This document shows, one piece after another, positions 31,540 through 53,300 of a stretch of 64,000 bases of DNA. The stretch comes from Membranipora membranacea. Lineage: Eukaryota > Bryozoa > Gymnolaemata > Cheilostomatida > Membraniporidae. Both the position numbers and the translations under genes were made by a program. How positions within the stretch are numbered: position 1 is the stretch's first letter; each line of letters opens with the position of its first letter. The notes beneath the pieces were generated by a model, which ran no database searches, was not told the DNA's origin, and saw nothing but the letters and a program-made list of their open reading frames with translations. The stretch spans positions 38,786,283 to 38,850,282 of the forward strand of contig OU612066.1 of the NCBI GenBank assembly GCA_914767715.1. The letters run 5' to 3'.

Positions 31540-33730
31540 AAATGCTGTAAATCATTGACATATTCGATATTACTGCTTGATCATTTTGAAATAAACTGAG
31601 CCAAATAGAATAAATCTGCAAATCTATGTTAAATAACACATAACACAATATTAGTGAGGTAGTGGACAACTAACTCACTAAAAATGATTGTGATGGCCTT
31701 AGTATGCTTCAATCAGGTACTAGATGCTTTTGAATTGATGTTAGCTTCTAGGCATCACTGTAAAAACCGATTCATTCATGTTTGAGTTCCCAGTATTGTC
31801 TACGACACCCCATCCTCTCAAATGACACTTGCCAGAAACCTCCCGAACCTCTCTGCTTGACACACCTCAAGTTTTCTACACATATAAGAAGTTATGGGAT
31901 TAATTAAGTGCTGTCAATGACAGATTCAGACTTTGATACCACTGCTTGTTTAGCGTGGAAAAGTAAGCCAAGTAGACTCATCCTTCAAATCTATGTTATG
32001 TAACAATATATAAGACGACATCATAGACTTATTAATAATTATTAAGTTTATGGACCACATAGATTTGGCTGGTCTGATTAAAGAGGGGACAACTCACTCA
32101 TATAAGACCATTTTTGGTGACCCTCGTCTGTATTTATCAGGTAGTTTGGGACAAGTTCTTGTTTTAATCAAGAACTAGAACCTCTTGAATGAATGTTAGC
32201 TTCATTACATTGCTGTAAAAATATGTTGGGCATAGTATCAGTTCCCCTTACAGCCTGCATCACCCCCTATACTCCTCGTTGACACCAGCTGGAAACCACC
32301 CAAACCCCTCAGGTTGACTCACTACAATTAACAAAATAACTACTGTTATCCATAGATTCGGACTGTGTTTGATATGATTGATACCACTTTTTGTTCATCA
32401 GGAAAAAAACGCAAGCCGAGTAGGGGAGTTCATTAATATAAGTCCTCAAATCTACATAGGATGACATAGATTTGGGGTTTTGAGCAAAGAGGGAAAGCTC
32501 ACTCAAAATATTGAATGTGTCCATGGTCTGTTTCCAGATTTAGAACCTTCTGAATCAATTTTAGCTTCAAACTTAGTTCACGGTGCAAATGCAAGCTCCT
32601 CTGATTCAGACTTTGTTTGATACCATTCCTTGTTTAGTGTGAAAATGGTAAGCCAAGTAGACTGAATCTTTAAATCTATGTAAAATAACACTATATAGGA
32701 TGACATAGATTTTGTTATTTGATCAATGAGGGGACAACTCACTCATATCAAATCAACTTTGGCATCCCTCTTCTGTGTTAATCAGTGAGTTTGGGACAAG
32801 CTCCTGTTTTAATCAAGCACTACAACCTCTTGAATGGGCGTAATCTTCAATGCATTGCTGTAAAAATAAGTTTTTATCCATCATAAGGGCGTTGTATCAG
32901 TTCCTCTTACAGCCCGCAACACCTCTTATCCTCCTTGATGACCCCAGCTGGAAACAACCCAAACCTCTCGAGTCTCGGCTTGACTCACCACATATACATA
33001 ATAATTAATACAATGAATTGCTTTAAATCACAGATTCAGACTGTGTTTTTATATCATCGATTGTTCATCGGAAAAAAAAGTAAGCCGAGTAGACTAAGTC
33101 CTCAAATCTATGTTAAATAACACTATATATGATGACATAGATTTGGCTGTTTTATCAAAGAGGGGACAACTCACTCATATGAAAACATTTTTGGTGTTCC
33201 TCGTCTGTATTAATCAGGGAGTTTGGGACCAACTCTCTGTATTAATCAAGCACTACAACCTTTTGAATGAATGTAAACCTAAATGTATTGCTGTAAAAAT
33301 ATTTCATATGTACCATTTAGGCATTGGGTCAGTTCCCCTCGCAGCCCGCGACATCCCCTATCCTCCTCGATGAGACCACCTGGAAACCCCCCGAACCCCT
33401 GAGCTTGACTCACTACATATACATAAAAATTAATACGATTAATTGCTGTAAATCACAGATTCAGACTGTGTTTGATATGTTTGATACCGCTGTTTGTTCA
33501 TCGGAGAAAAATCAAGCTGAAAAGACTAAGTCCCCAAATCTATGTAAAATAACACTACTTAGGATGACATAGATTTGGATGTTTGGATCAAAGAGGAGAC
33601 AACAACCTCAACATATCGAATGAGTCCCTAGGATGTTTCAATCAAGATTAAGAACCTTTTGAACCAAGATTAGCTATCAAACTTAATACCAGGTGCAACT
33701 GCATGCTCCTCTGAACCACCTGTACCTGGT
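31540..33730. repeat. Diverged tandem repeat field, about 240- and 430-bp units
   Basis: The motif GACATAGATTTGG plus AGAGGGGACAACTCACTC recurs at about 32046, 32461, 32701, 33136 and 33566, with a diverged copy near 31640. Spacings are about 415, 240, 435 and 430 bp. Each long unit also has CAGATTCAGACT, AGCCAAGTAGACT, TTGCTGTAAAAATA and a pyrimidine-rich CCCC..CTCCTC block. No ORF spans the units. Confidence 0.8.
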
Positions 33731-34519
33731 TCAATACAGTATATTTTTTACTAGTGGTAGTTGTCTACTCCTTCCCATGCTGGCCAATTCTATGTCTTCT
33801 ACTTGAAATCTATGTTTGTTATGATCACGTGTCAAAAATATTGACCTAATTCGCGAATTCTTTTGAAAATAGCATTCACCCCAGAATTGCACCATTCTGC
33901 TTGCAGGATAGCCTTGTGACATAGTCTATCTCTGCAGCACAGCAGTGGGGGCGCTGCCTTCCATCAAGAAAGGCAACTCCCAGGGTTCAAGGTTATGAGA
34001 TATCAAAACCAGCGTTCCATTTAGGCCCAAATATTTCCAAATTATGGGTTTCTATTGTTTTCCCAATTTTGGTACTCAGACTAGGTGAATTAGTTCAAGC
34101 CCTATGCTGCAGAGACGAACGTATGCCTCAACAGTTCGCACATGCGCAGACTGGAATTGCACTGCTCAACTTTTTATTAGGCTCGAATCCTGAAATTTGA
34201 AAATGTATCTTTGATGGGTTTCAACCAAAGGCACCCTTTCCTCCACTTTATATGATTCCAGGAATTAGTGAACCCACTTTATTCAAATAGAATTTCTATG
34301 CAACCACATCTGATTGGCTTACTGTGACATATCTGACCAATAATCAGCTTGTAATTTTATATATTGGCCTGTGGGAAAACTTCCAGCACATTTGTTTGAG
34401 ACAAGGCAATCCCTTCCTTCCTGCGACCCTTGATTAAAACTGACCGCACCTCACATTATTCGTCTTCTGACTTCACTTTCCACCCCTCATTCTAGATACT
34501 GCATCATTATTATCACATC
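33731..34519. promoter_or_regulatory. 5' flank of LRRC40, presumed promoter
   Basis: About 790 bp between the repeat field and the LRRC40 start codon. No TATA box or other promoter motif is convincing; the assignment rests on position only. Confidence 0.3.
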
Positions 34520-41548
<7,029 letters not shown>

Positions 41549-44347
41549 TTCAGACAATCTATCGGGTGATTGATTCACTAGCAGTATTAGATGGGGACCG
41601 CTGTAACAGCAATCATATACACTTATACTAATACGATACTAAATACCGGATAAATGATTTTGATAATTTTGCCAATATCGATAATATTTCTCTGATCCAC
41701 TGTTAATCAGACTTAGATTGTCCCGCTGTTCCATCAGGATTCTTGAAAGCCCAGCAACCATCGGTGCTATATTATTAAATTGGTATAAATGAATGGGGCT
41801 GACTGAATTCTTTTGAACCATCTGTGACCTGTGTAATATGAGTTACCAAACACCCGCTAACCACTGACACATGTGCATGTGGCCGTAAAGTAGTTTTTTT
41901 TCAGCTCATCACCAAAACACTGCAAGCAATGCCCCCATGATTTTTTGCATCATTATTTTGCTCAACATTGTTTGTTTATAATTTTTTTCACTGATCAGAT
42001 TTATTTTAGCTAAACAAAATAACAAGTTTGTTCATAATTCTTGCTATATTATTCACTAAGTGTCCATCTCATTCAATTGAGGAAATGGTTTCAGGATCTT
42101 TGCAACACTGCTGGTTTATTTGTGTGCTAACAAAATATTTGCTGGCGTGTGTTGAGACCTATGAGAGCCATCGCTATCACTGATCACCCCGTGTATTTCC
42201 TCTATATTTTCACATCCGCAATACATAAAAGGCACATTTATTCACAGAGTAACTTTTTCCCTCTCCAAATGACTCTAAGTTTATCACTCTCTGTATCTCT
42301 AGATCAGCAGTATGCTGAGATAAGATCATTATAATCCCATTACTCTCTAGCTGTGAGCTGTAACCTATTGTTCTCTTACCTGTGTTTAGTGTGAAAGCTT
42401 TTATATGAAGCAGCCTAAAATAATCTGAGCTGTTTATTTGAATACTATTACTCATTATAAGCAGCAGTCTGGTAATAAGACAATCATTTACTAATCTACA
42501 TCATCTGTTTATAATCAAAACCAGTCCAGTGGCTTCTGATGTGCTAAACAATAACAGTACAGTACCTCTGTATAATACTACAGTGCAGTACAGAGTACCC
42601 AGGGTACCCACCCACCACATAGAGTGCTGCTCTAACAGTATCTCACACTAACAACCAGCCTCACTTTGAAACCCATGCTTTATTGCTCATTAGCGGAGAA
42701 TCCGCTATCATACGTTAGCTAGTTAATATACTCCGCACTGCTGCTGCTGCCAAACTCCACTGCTGCCGCTTGCTTCTGAAGGTCAGAGGTGTTGAGTTTC
42801 AGCTCCGATGAGGAATATTCGACCACAGAGTTCAAAGTAGATTAGATTTCAGCCAGAGCTACAGCTGGATAACTATGATGATCCCGTGAGTAGACACACA
42901 CACACACACACACCTCCGATTAGGTCTGGGAGCTGAGTGTTACTGATATAAGGTTGTGTATGAGTCTGACCTGTACTTAGATTGAGGTCAGGAGTTCAGA
43001 CTGAGGCAGCTCATTGATTAGTAAATATGACCTCTCACCTCTGTGCTGCCAGGTATCAGTGTCAATCAATAGTTTGATACAAACTCGATGGTATCAAATC
43101 ACAATAGAGACTACTACTGCACCTGAGAATGGGCCTTGGTCCAGATATTAGGTCATGGGATATTTTTGTTGTGCCCGTTATGCCTTAGACGTCATGTGTT
43201 CGCCGCTGTGGTCGTTTAAGCCCTCAAACTTAATGACCTCTGGGTTGGGTGAAGCCATCATTACTCACTTGGTTTTCTTGTTTTGTATCTGAACTGTGTG
43301 CCACACTATAGCATCAACTATAACCCAGATCTTACCTGTAATCGTCATAGTGCTTCATGTTCAACTTTGAACATAATATTGACCAAAACCTTGTCACCAG
43401 CTAACAGGTATTTAGGAGATCGCCATCAGATGATGGTCTGTTGTGAAATATGTTTACAAAAAAAACATTGAACCAAATAAAAATGGATAGGATTGCAAGC
43501 CCTAGTCTTTCTATTCATTCATGATAGACTTTGCAGTTTTATCAGGCACTGAATGTAATATATTCTTGTATGCAGACCCATTGTTCTTCATTTGACAACT
43601 ATTAAGCTGACCATAGATATGACCATAGTTCACATCACAGCCGCCTCGCTATTCACTGCTGGTAACAGAACTGGTAGTTATGGATTTATTATGTCTGCAT
43701 GTAGCTCAGCATGAGATTAGGGGCCTGTAAATTTTCAAAAAATAAATAGGCTTTTGTAATTGTATTATTCTCTTTTACGAGTTAATACTGGATGACTGGT
43801 GAGAGTTTGTGCGAGGAGTAACTCCTTGGTTTGTGGTTTACAGACCAGTTATAATAGGTAGATAATTATACCAGAACTCTGCTGCCGTTTATCTCACCTT
43901 AGAGTTTGATATAATATCAGAGACTATAGATATATCTATAGTCTCTGATAATATGACAACCTAAAAATAGGCATTTCGCTTTATCTATATGCAGCAGGAT
44001 TTTGTGGGGAGAGTGGTAATTAATCCGTACCACTATACAGAGGATTCACAGAGTTCCACCTTGTATGAGGTCACTACGGTAGGACGTCAACCTCTGCTGC
44101 TCTCAATAAGTAATAGATTACACATAAAACAATAACTATTCATTGATTGAAATGAATGCGCTGGCTGTTGGTTTTTGTCATACCATCAATGCAGTGGCAG
44201 CTCGGCCAAACTAACCCACAATATTCCAGTAGGTGTGTACCACATGCCGATTTCGGTATAATGGTACTAGAAAGCATAGGAGATATAAACCTTATTTGTT
44301 CTCTCATATTGTAGTGTTATATAGGCTGACCTACATGAGAGTAACTG
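41549..44347. other. LRRC40-EYA spacer with possible EYA 5' leader exon
   Basis: No gene is recognised. About 42740-42890 could be an untranslated first exon: relatively GC-rich, ending ATGATGATCCC/GTGAGT and followed by a CA microsatellite (about 42895-42915). Joining it to the acceptor near 44323 does not keep the MDQS frame, so it could only be leader. A perfect palindrome lies at 43915-43950. Confidence 0.35.
43915..43950. repeat. Perfect 36-bp palindrome
   Basis: The 18 bases TATCAGAGACTATAGATA are followed at once by their exact reverse complement, about 400 bp upstream of the EYA start. Confidence 0.95.
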
Positions 44348-47300
44348 ATGGATCAGTCTGTACTTCTGTTAGTACCTTGTCCTGTAGCAGAGTCTGGGGC
44401 TGCAGTAGGTGGACCACTCAAAGATTTCCAAACAGACCACAACCACAATCAATTATCACCTGGTAGGCTATTACCTTTGATTGTGAATGTCTCTATTCAT
44501 TGCTGCTTATCCAAAAGTTTTCTACCTTTACAACGTCAATTTAATGAAACTTTCATAAACATACTAATGCGAATAAGTATTTACATGTCTATGGAAATTT
44601 CAAACCACCACAGAAGTTACTTTCACATGTAACTAAACCTGTTTATCGTTACAATATGATTGATCAGTCGGAAGTCTTTAACAAATTCACTCGCAACTAG
44701 ATCAACTGCAGATACATGGATAAAAGTTTTACCCTCGCTTTAAAACTGCAAGTTTCTTTCTTAGAGAGGTCCTGCCAACATGCAGTGGAAATAAATTATT
44801 TCCGGTATCAGGTATTACTAAATATTTAGGCCTTACCAAAATTACATTTATTCTTCAATTAATCCCAGTAGTTCAGTTATTATTTTTGTGTATTTTCCAA
44901 CCAGGTGTAAACATTATGGCCACTGATACTCTGCAGCTTCTGAGAAATTCTCTTAATTTAACAAACATGACACCCAACAGTTCGCCTGTTAAGTCTAGTG
45001 GATTATGTGACGGTAGTAGCTTTGCTCCAGGACTCCACTTTCCATCCGAGTTTCTGGATACTCCACAATTACCCATACCTAATTCTCTGATGACGTTGGC
45101 TAATATTGTACCTTCCAGCCAAGGACAGTTAACAGCTGCTTTCCTTCCTGATGGTACCATGACACTTCTACAGCCGGTGATAAATCAACCCAACACCACA
45201 GCATCTTCAAACGGGGTGTTCCCTCCCTTATCATCCGTATTTCCTGTGGCTATGCAAAAGCAGTCAACTCTTGATGATACATCTCTATATACACAAAATC
45301 TCGACAGGAAATCTCCTCCATACACCAACATTGTCTCTAAATATACACCTGCTGATTGTAAAGATAAATCTGCTAATAGTGGGAGTAAGATAAGACAGGT
45401 CTCAGACAAGCTTCTAACCTCTACAGTACTGCAGCTGCCTCCTCTAACGCTCAGATCCGCTGCTGCTGCTGATGGGAATATAAGTGAGCAAATGAGACCT
45501 CGCCCCAGCGAACTTGTGATTGGTGAGCACAACTTGAGCTTTTGGCTTCTGGTAGAGAAATAACTTCAAATTTTGCATTAAAATAAAGAGGGTTATGTCT
45601 TTCACAATCCTTTGCTCCAGTAGATCATTTGGAGATCCAAATGCAAAAAAAAAAACAAAGAAATGATTGTAGTTTATTGAACTTAATCACAAATGTTAAG
45701 GTATTAACTTGAAGCAGGAGTAGGATGATTACAATATGTGATATGGCGGGTATTAACAGGTAATCACAATATGTTGGGAGTTGTGCAGTCACGGTAAGAA
45801 GAGCAGCAAACTCCTATTTATGTGTCAAATATTTGGTATATTGGGTAAGGTGTTAATATTTCAGTTTTACACTGTAGATGAGCCCGCGGAGCTGGAAGAG
45901 ATGGCATCTTCTGATATGACGGTAAAACCTGTGAACTCCCTCAAAGGTGTGTAGGTGTTAGTTACGGTGATCCTACGATGTCACTCCGTACCATATAAAA
46001 TAAATCGGGTCTGCATTCCTGCAAAGCTGTTCAACTGTCCATAGTGTCAAGATTCAGACCGACAAGACATGCCTTGACATAGGGAATAGGGTTTGGATGG
46101 GGACTTAGTGGGTTCAACAGCTATTGGAAAAATTAACTGATGTTTACAACCTTGTTGTGCTGTCATAGACATTCCATTTCTGTGACATTACAGGACTGGT
46201 TACTCTTATTACAGGTGACACAAGCTCTCTGTTTGGGATGGCCGGCTCAGCCAGCGCATTCCTCAAACAATGTGCAGCAGCAGTAGCTGCTCAGCAGGGT
46301 AGGGATGTGGAGGAGCACTACTCCAAACAAAGAAAGATGAGTGGCAGTGCTGAGTCAGCTTCATCTGTGGGACAGAGTAATGGTGACATGAAAAAATCTA
46401 ACAAATCTGCTGCAGGGCTAACTTCAAAGAGAAAATCTGCAAAGAGGAAGGTAGGTCGATATGAAACCGAGCATTGCTTTCTAACTTTTCCAAAATTATA
46501 CGCATGATAAATGATGCAATGATCATTTTATGTCTTCACTATCTAATTTAAGCTGACTCGAAGGTTGTAGTACCCAATTAGCATGCTTCTATATCCCCAC
46601 TTGTCAGTAAACTTCACAATCTGCCAGGTCAGTGAGGGGGAAACATTAACGTTGCAGTCCTAATAGACAGTTTTTTTAGCTCTGATTTAGGCCTCAATTC
46701 GGAGTTGTCCTCTCTCCAGTTTGGTACTTTTAACCCACGCCGCATAGGAAAAACGTGCTGAAAAGAGGGTTATCTTGATAACCGCTTATAATAGGATAAA
46801 AATTATTTTGGTTCAGAATCTGCAGCATTGAAAACTCATATGGACATAGTTTGGGAAATAATTTTAGTAATTGGATTGTCAATAGACAGTTTTCTGAGCT
46901 CATATTTATGCCTCAGTTCGGAGTTGTCCTCTCTCCAGTTTGGTACTTTTAACCCACGCCGAAAGGAAAAACCTGCTGAAAGAGGGTTATCTTGAAAACC
47001 GCTTATGTCAGGATAAAAATGAGTTTTGATTCAGAGTCTGCACCATTGAAAACCCTGTGAGACAGGATTTCCAAATCATTGGAGGCTTGAATGTTAAATA
47101 TATTTTAATTTTAGTAACGAAGCACATGAAAAATTCTGCCAAATTGTCCGCAAAACAGGCAGAAAATGCTATAATTGACTATCCAAATACTAAAATTATT
47201 TCCAAAACTATGTCCATATGAGTTTTCAATGGTGCAGACTCTGAATCAAAACTCATTTTTATCCTAACAAAAGCGGTTTTCAAGATAAACCTCTTTCAGC

Positions 47301-50300
47301 AGGTTTTTCCTATGCGGCGTGGGTTAAAAGTACCAAACTGGAGAGAGGACAACTCCAAATTGAGGCATAAATTAGATCTCAGAAAACTGTCTATCCAAAC
47401 TTCTTTGAGACTTTGAAAACGATTACAATCTAATGAAAAGAGACATAGCCTGTATGTCAAAATGTTAAAAACTATAGTCGAAAGTTCCTGATACAACACT
47501 ACCCGATATAACTTGATTGAAGATTCTAACTTTAGAAATGTTAAATGATGAAAATTACAGCTTGCTTATTCTAGCAAAAAAGGCTTATTGAAATTGATAA
47601 TACAATTACAATAATAATTACTAATAATTACTAACAATTACTAATAATAATTATAATAATCAATTACTTCATGACCAATTCAATTGATTGTTTGGTTGGT
47701 TGGTTTATTTTGTCACAAACATTAGGTATGCTGCGAGATTGAGTGTTTATACTGTTACATGAGTAGGGAATACCAAAAAGAAACATAAACAAAATGAGTA
47801 AAGTAAAGTCTGACTTCTAGTGGATTAAAATATATCTTGCAATATCAAAATCAAGTGTCTGAGGAATGAGTCTTTACCCCAGGCAGTTCTGTATTTAAGG
47901 CTGCGATATCTGCCTGAGGGGAGTTTCTCAAGAAAATTGTTTAAAAAATGTTCGTCATCATGTATTATCTGCAGGGCCAGGTTCTTTGTACGTTTTGATA
48001 TGACTGAATCTAGGTCCCCAATATCAAGACCTCCTAAGGTTTGACAACACAAGATAATTTATGTCAGTATTTCTTACAAATAGACTAAAATTTCTCCGTC
48101 TTATGACTAGGTTTCCCCTGTCCATATTTATCCTACTCTGCAAACAATTGTTTAGGTAAAAGTTTTTGATTTTATAAGCTAAGTTGGATGTATCTGAGTC
48201 CTTCGGGTGCGCTCAAAAGTTTTGCAGCTAAAAGTTGTTCTGTATTGGTAGTTCGACAGGTCATGCTCTATAATGCATAACATAATAGGAGATATGGTAC
48301 TGGTCCTCTAGAAAAGCAAACTACTAAGCTGTAACACATCCAGAGTAATGTTTGAAATTTGTCAATATCAGAGAAGATAACTCCTACTTTTGTATTGAAG
48401 CCTATACAGAACTCCCTGCTAGCAATCTGTGTAGGCTGTTGGCGAGTAGGCCCATTTAGTCTGAGATATTTTGGGATGTTGACATGAGTTGAATCCTTCA
48501 AATTTTGATGACACGAAATATCTAAAAGGCAAGTTAAAAATTGAAATAATTTGAATGGAATAAATATCATGTTTTATCTGATATTGTTCGAGGCACAAAA
48601 CAGTCATTAAATCAGACTTTTTTATTTACGTACTGCTATGGATTTTTGTTCTGTAGCAATTTTGCCTGTTGTAATTTATTCCTAATTCCAAATAACACAG
48701 TTTGAAAACTCAAACTTTTGTGGCTCTAACTGTTGCAAGCATTTTTTGATTGATCGGCAAAAAAGAGAGCATACCACTGAAAAAAAATGAAAAAAGTTTA
48801 CAGTTGGTTTTATAATTGAACAGTTGTTTATGACCTTAAAATAATGCGAAGAATTTGAAGTTTTTGATTTTTAATGGCATTGGGTCGAAAAACTCAACCC
48901 CTTATAATATTATGACATGCTTTTTTATTTATGATTTTTTCAAAGTCAAAAGTGGAACCCTAAGCATTGGAGTTATTACTAAGGACAATTCATATCTCCT
49001 AACTCTTAATTAATGTAATGAATATCATAATTGTTGCAGGCCCTAATCCAGGTCGGTAATTAGTCTTTCCACGAAGTTCCTACCACCCAACAATGTTATT
49101 TAGACACTCGTCAACGAGAGTTTTTGCAGACGGCAATGTTACATAGATTGTATTTATAGGCTATGGCATATTGTTACGATATTTACTAGTATCAAAATGT
49201 AAACATGGAGAGCTGAATAAACTGTATTGATGGTTAACTAAAAAAACTCAGTGTCAATAATCATTTCCCAAAGCATTTTATACTTTCCAAATTTATACAA
49301 TCTTTTGAAGAACAAACAGCATGTGAATAGAGAGATATTGCTTGTGTGATTTTGGCTTTCCGATTAAATAGACATTTTGGAAAAGGAAACCAGTAGTGTG
49401 TAGACTTAACTGTTTTCTATCGAATCGTTATGCGCTGTTAAATAAAAATTAACAATGTTGTTTGCCTTCAATTTTTAGTTGCAAACAATGCTATTGACAT
49501 GACGTGCCAGGGTTTGAAATGCTTTTGGTCACTGGGAAAATGCTGCCTCTGAGAGCTGCTGTTTCTCAGCCATGGTTAATTTCAACCTGAAATAAAGCAA
49601 AGTTGTCAAATTAGCCTAATCATCATTATTTCGGTCATTGTTGCAATATTGATTAACTTCAGTGGGCCGTGTCCATGAAACAAATTTTTCCTCCCCTGTT
49701 TTGTGTAATTTCAAATCCAGTATTTAAGGCTATTACTAAATGGTGTGATCTTCAAATACTTTTCCGATTGGTAATCAAATTCTTGTGGGATGAGCATATT
49801 CCTAATTCATATCAGTGTTCGTGTCATGAAGCGCCATGCAAAATCAGGTTTTGTCATTCCTGTGACCTAAATACTTTAAAGGCGAATTTATCTATTAGAA
49901 TCTTAGCAGTATTGTGACTGTGAGCCTTTTGTTCATCTCGCAGACTAGCCGGACTGGCCGTCTCTACCTATTATACTCATTGTTTCTGGCCTGATCAGAT
50001 ATAAGACTTGGAATGCTCTGAACTTATCCATCATTCCCAACCCTTAAATTTTATTTTTTGAATGTAGTTTAATTTTATCTCAACCGTTCAGAAATGTGAC
50101 ATTTCATATACATCATTATCAAATCATAAATAAAAACATTCCCAGTAATTCTGAGTTGTGGAAAGATATCCTACTCTCACTCCTGTGATATAGCGATGGC
50201 CCAAACTCAACTCAAAAAGCTGCAGGATAAAATAACGCCAGTTTTTATAGAATTATGGATATTTATATTACCAAATCAGCCCATAATTGCATTAGGATGC

Positions 50301-53300
50301 CAGCACAAGAATGACAGGGTTTTGATGAGTCTTGCCGTAGGCCTTATTCAACACTTGCCATTTGTAAAGATACTATTTTGTCAGGGGATCTAGCTGACAG
50401 CTTGGCTGACAAGTTGCAGCAAGTGTTTTTTTTCATGCCAGTGTTAGCTGTGCCTACAAGGTGGCTAATTTATCGTGTGCAATTTTCATTTGTTTAATGC
50501 CCGTAAATAGCAGCCAAATTATTTTAATGGCGGAGTCGCGGAAATGCCATAACACTTATGGGTATTTATAGCTGTGCGGTGTTCTCAATTTGGACATCGC
50601 TTGGTGTTGAAAATTTTAATGAAATTTCAATATCAATTTTATGGAATTTTGTGAATATAAAACCAATTACCTGTTGTCTAATATTTATAATATATCCATA
50701 ATAATGTGAATGTTTGAGATGACTCTTGAATTTTGCTACAAAAATTGCAATGTCTTCATTTGCTCTTGCCGCACAAATTCTGACCACTCTGAACATATAT
50801 GCTTTTGAGTTTATGTCATAACCATGGACTACTAGTGGCTGCTTCTATTTGCAAACAATGGGATACACAGTTTCAGCTATGGAAGGAATCGTCCAATCAG
50901 AGCTTAGCTTTGCATCAACAAAAACATCCAACTCTACACAAAACCCTGTGCAGTATTCTGATGCCATATATAATTAGTGTAGTGTGTATTTTAGCTTATG
51001 TGTGTTTGTCACTGGTTGAGTGGCCAACAAAAACTCTTTTGAAACAGTTTTCTTAGCTTATTGTGAAAAAGTCGCTGGCATGAATTGTTGTGCTATCTAA
51101 GAAAAACTTAGGAGTCAGTGACTTTCACTGCAAAGTATCAGTTTATAAGAGTGTCGGTCTGGCTGCATCTCTAAGGAAGGATCATTTTTACTATTAGCAG
51201 TTTATAATATCGTGTTATTGATACGAACCTCTCAATAAAAAACAGGTATTTATTTACACTTATGTATAAGAGGTATAGATCACAGTGTAATCATATCTTC
51301 TCTGATGATATTGTTTACAGGGATTAATTTTGTTGATAATCGACGGAAAAATTACACTTGAAAATTTCAGTCATGGTTTTGTAGTTTTATGCCAGAGGTG
51401 TGGAAAATCCAATCCTTAAACATTTTTAATCTGAATTATATCTGGGAGTTGGCTACGTCGATCTTGTTTAGCGAGAAGTCTCAAGATCTCAATTTTGTTA
51501 TAAATGGAATCGGAAAGATCGCTAAAGATCTGTGGGTATGTCAACCGCTTACATGTTCTTATATAATACCAGTTGTTACCATTCGGCTCCTTTCCTAGCA
51601 TGAATAAGCTCATGTTACAAAGTGGTCTGTACTGGGCTGCACCTTGTGTTCTGTTATCACCAAGTTCACACAAGGATGGGAAAAAAGTGATTTCGGTCAG
51701 CGCTAGAGAAATTGAATTGACAGCAGACATTAACTCATTAGTATGTGGTGAGCCACTGCGTAATGTAAAGAATACAATACTGCATTCTGTGGAACTAAAA
51801 AACTCTAATTTTACTTATTAATCATCCTAATTAGTGGTGGAAATCTTAATTAATGATTGATTTGAGTGGTTGACTTTTTCCACTCCATAGTAGCCTCGGT
51901 GCACAGAGCGAGGTTTGAAGGATAATTCAGTGAGTTACGGTTTTGTTAGCTGCTTCCACACAAAACAAACACAGGCTTTTGTCTTTTCTCAACCTGTTGA
52001 AAGTGGTTAACCAGCCTGATGCCGCAAGACCTGACTTGAGTGATTACAGGAAGCCCCTAAATCTGCCAAATCAGTTAAGAGAGCTAACAACCAGACTTAT
52101 TTTTAGTTCACTCTATTTTGTATAGGTAAGAGAACTGTAATAATCTAGTCACCCTACCATTGTTGTTTGTGATGTGTTCTCGAGCTGCTCGTCATGGTAG
52201 AGTCAATAGTGTCAAATATTAAAGGGTTGATTCACTGCATCTATAGATTTAGATCATCCAGTTCCGTTCAGATTGTTTTTATTGTTAGCAAAATTAGGAA
52301 ATGCTCTTCCCAATATTCAATAGAAAGTTTTCCAAAGTGTTTTAAACCAAACTAGTAACAACTCTTTAGTTTTATTGCCAGTATATGTGGCTATGATAGC
52401 CAGCGATCTTTGGGATTGCAATAAATTTTTTACGCAACCCAAATTTTAACCACCTGGTACCTTTCAAGTCGTCAAAAAACGGATCTTAACTATCCGAAGT
52501 GATGTGCTTGAAATGAGGGATGTATGTTGAAACAATATTTTAGATCCATCAATGAACTTCAAGATATGGTAGGGTTTCATCAAATATGAGCAGTATTACT
52601 ATAACCACAATCTCAGTCATAGGATGTATGTATTATATTGGTCAGCCTTATACCAGGGGGACACCACCAGCTGCTGGGCTCACTCTAGTACTCTGTGATC
52701 ACACTTTCTATATCACATACCAGAAACCCAACACCCAAACACTCTTATTATTATATAATTAAGTATATCAGCGCAGATTTGGTTGATGGAGAGCTTTCCG
52801 GATTAATTTGTAGTAATGTGTTATTGATTTATTTATTATTATAGAGAGATCCAGCCAAGAGAAAGAGAAGCAGTAAATCTCAGACTACTGGGGATAAGAT
52901 TGTATTTGATCCGGACTTACTTAAGTTAGTATAACACTGAATTATGTGTATTACTTAAATATCCTTCAGATTTAGGATAGCCCTCACATTATGATTTATC
53001 AAATTAAATTAATTAATTCAATTTATATTCTGTCGCTGATTGATACACAACTTTGAAATGCAGCGAGAATTTATAGTTTAATCTAATTATTTTTTTCCAA
53101 GGTTTGAAATTTCTTTTTCATTTTTTAGTGAACTTTCACGTGGTGCTGATAAAGTTATACTTTCTGGAGAGAAATCTGAAAGTGGCGAAGTTCTACTGAA
53201 TATTCTCGAACAGAACGGTAAGATAAAAAACTCAACAATTAGATAACATAGAATGTTGAAAATTTAAAAGAAAGGAATCAATTCAAAATCTGTGTTGACC

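Larger units (their letters stand above)
46451..52844 (+). other. 6.4-kb EYA intron
   Basis: The largest intron of the gene. It holds the foldback element 46661-47397, an AAT-rich simple repeat at about 47610-47690 and the LINE fragment at 47690-48260. From 48.3 to 52.8 kb I see no gene, only short unrelated ORFs. Confidence 0.7.

Noticed and set aside
44233-44466. 77-codon ORF overlapping the first EYA exon
   Set aside because: Frame differs from the one that continues in phase into exon 44905-45522.
44873-45532. Minus-strand ORFs opposite EYA exon 2
   Set aside because: Shadows of the long coding exon on the plus strand.
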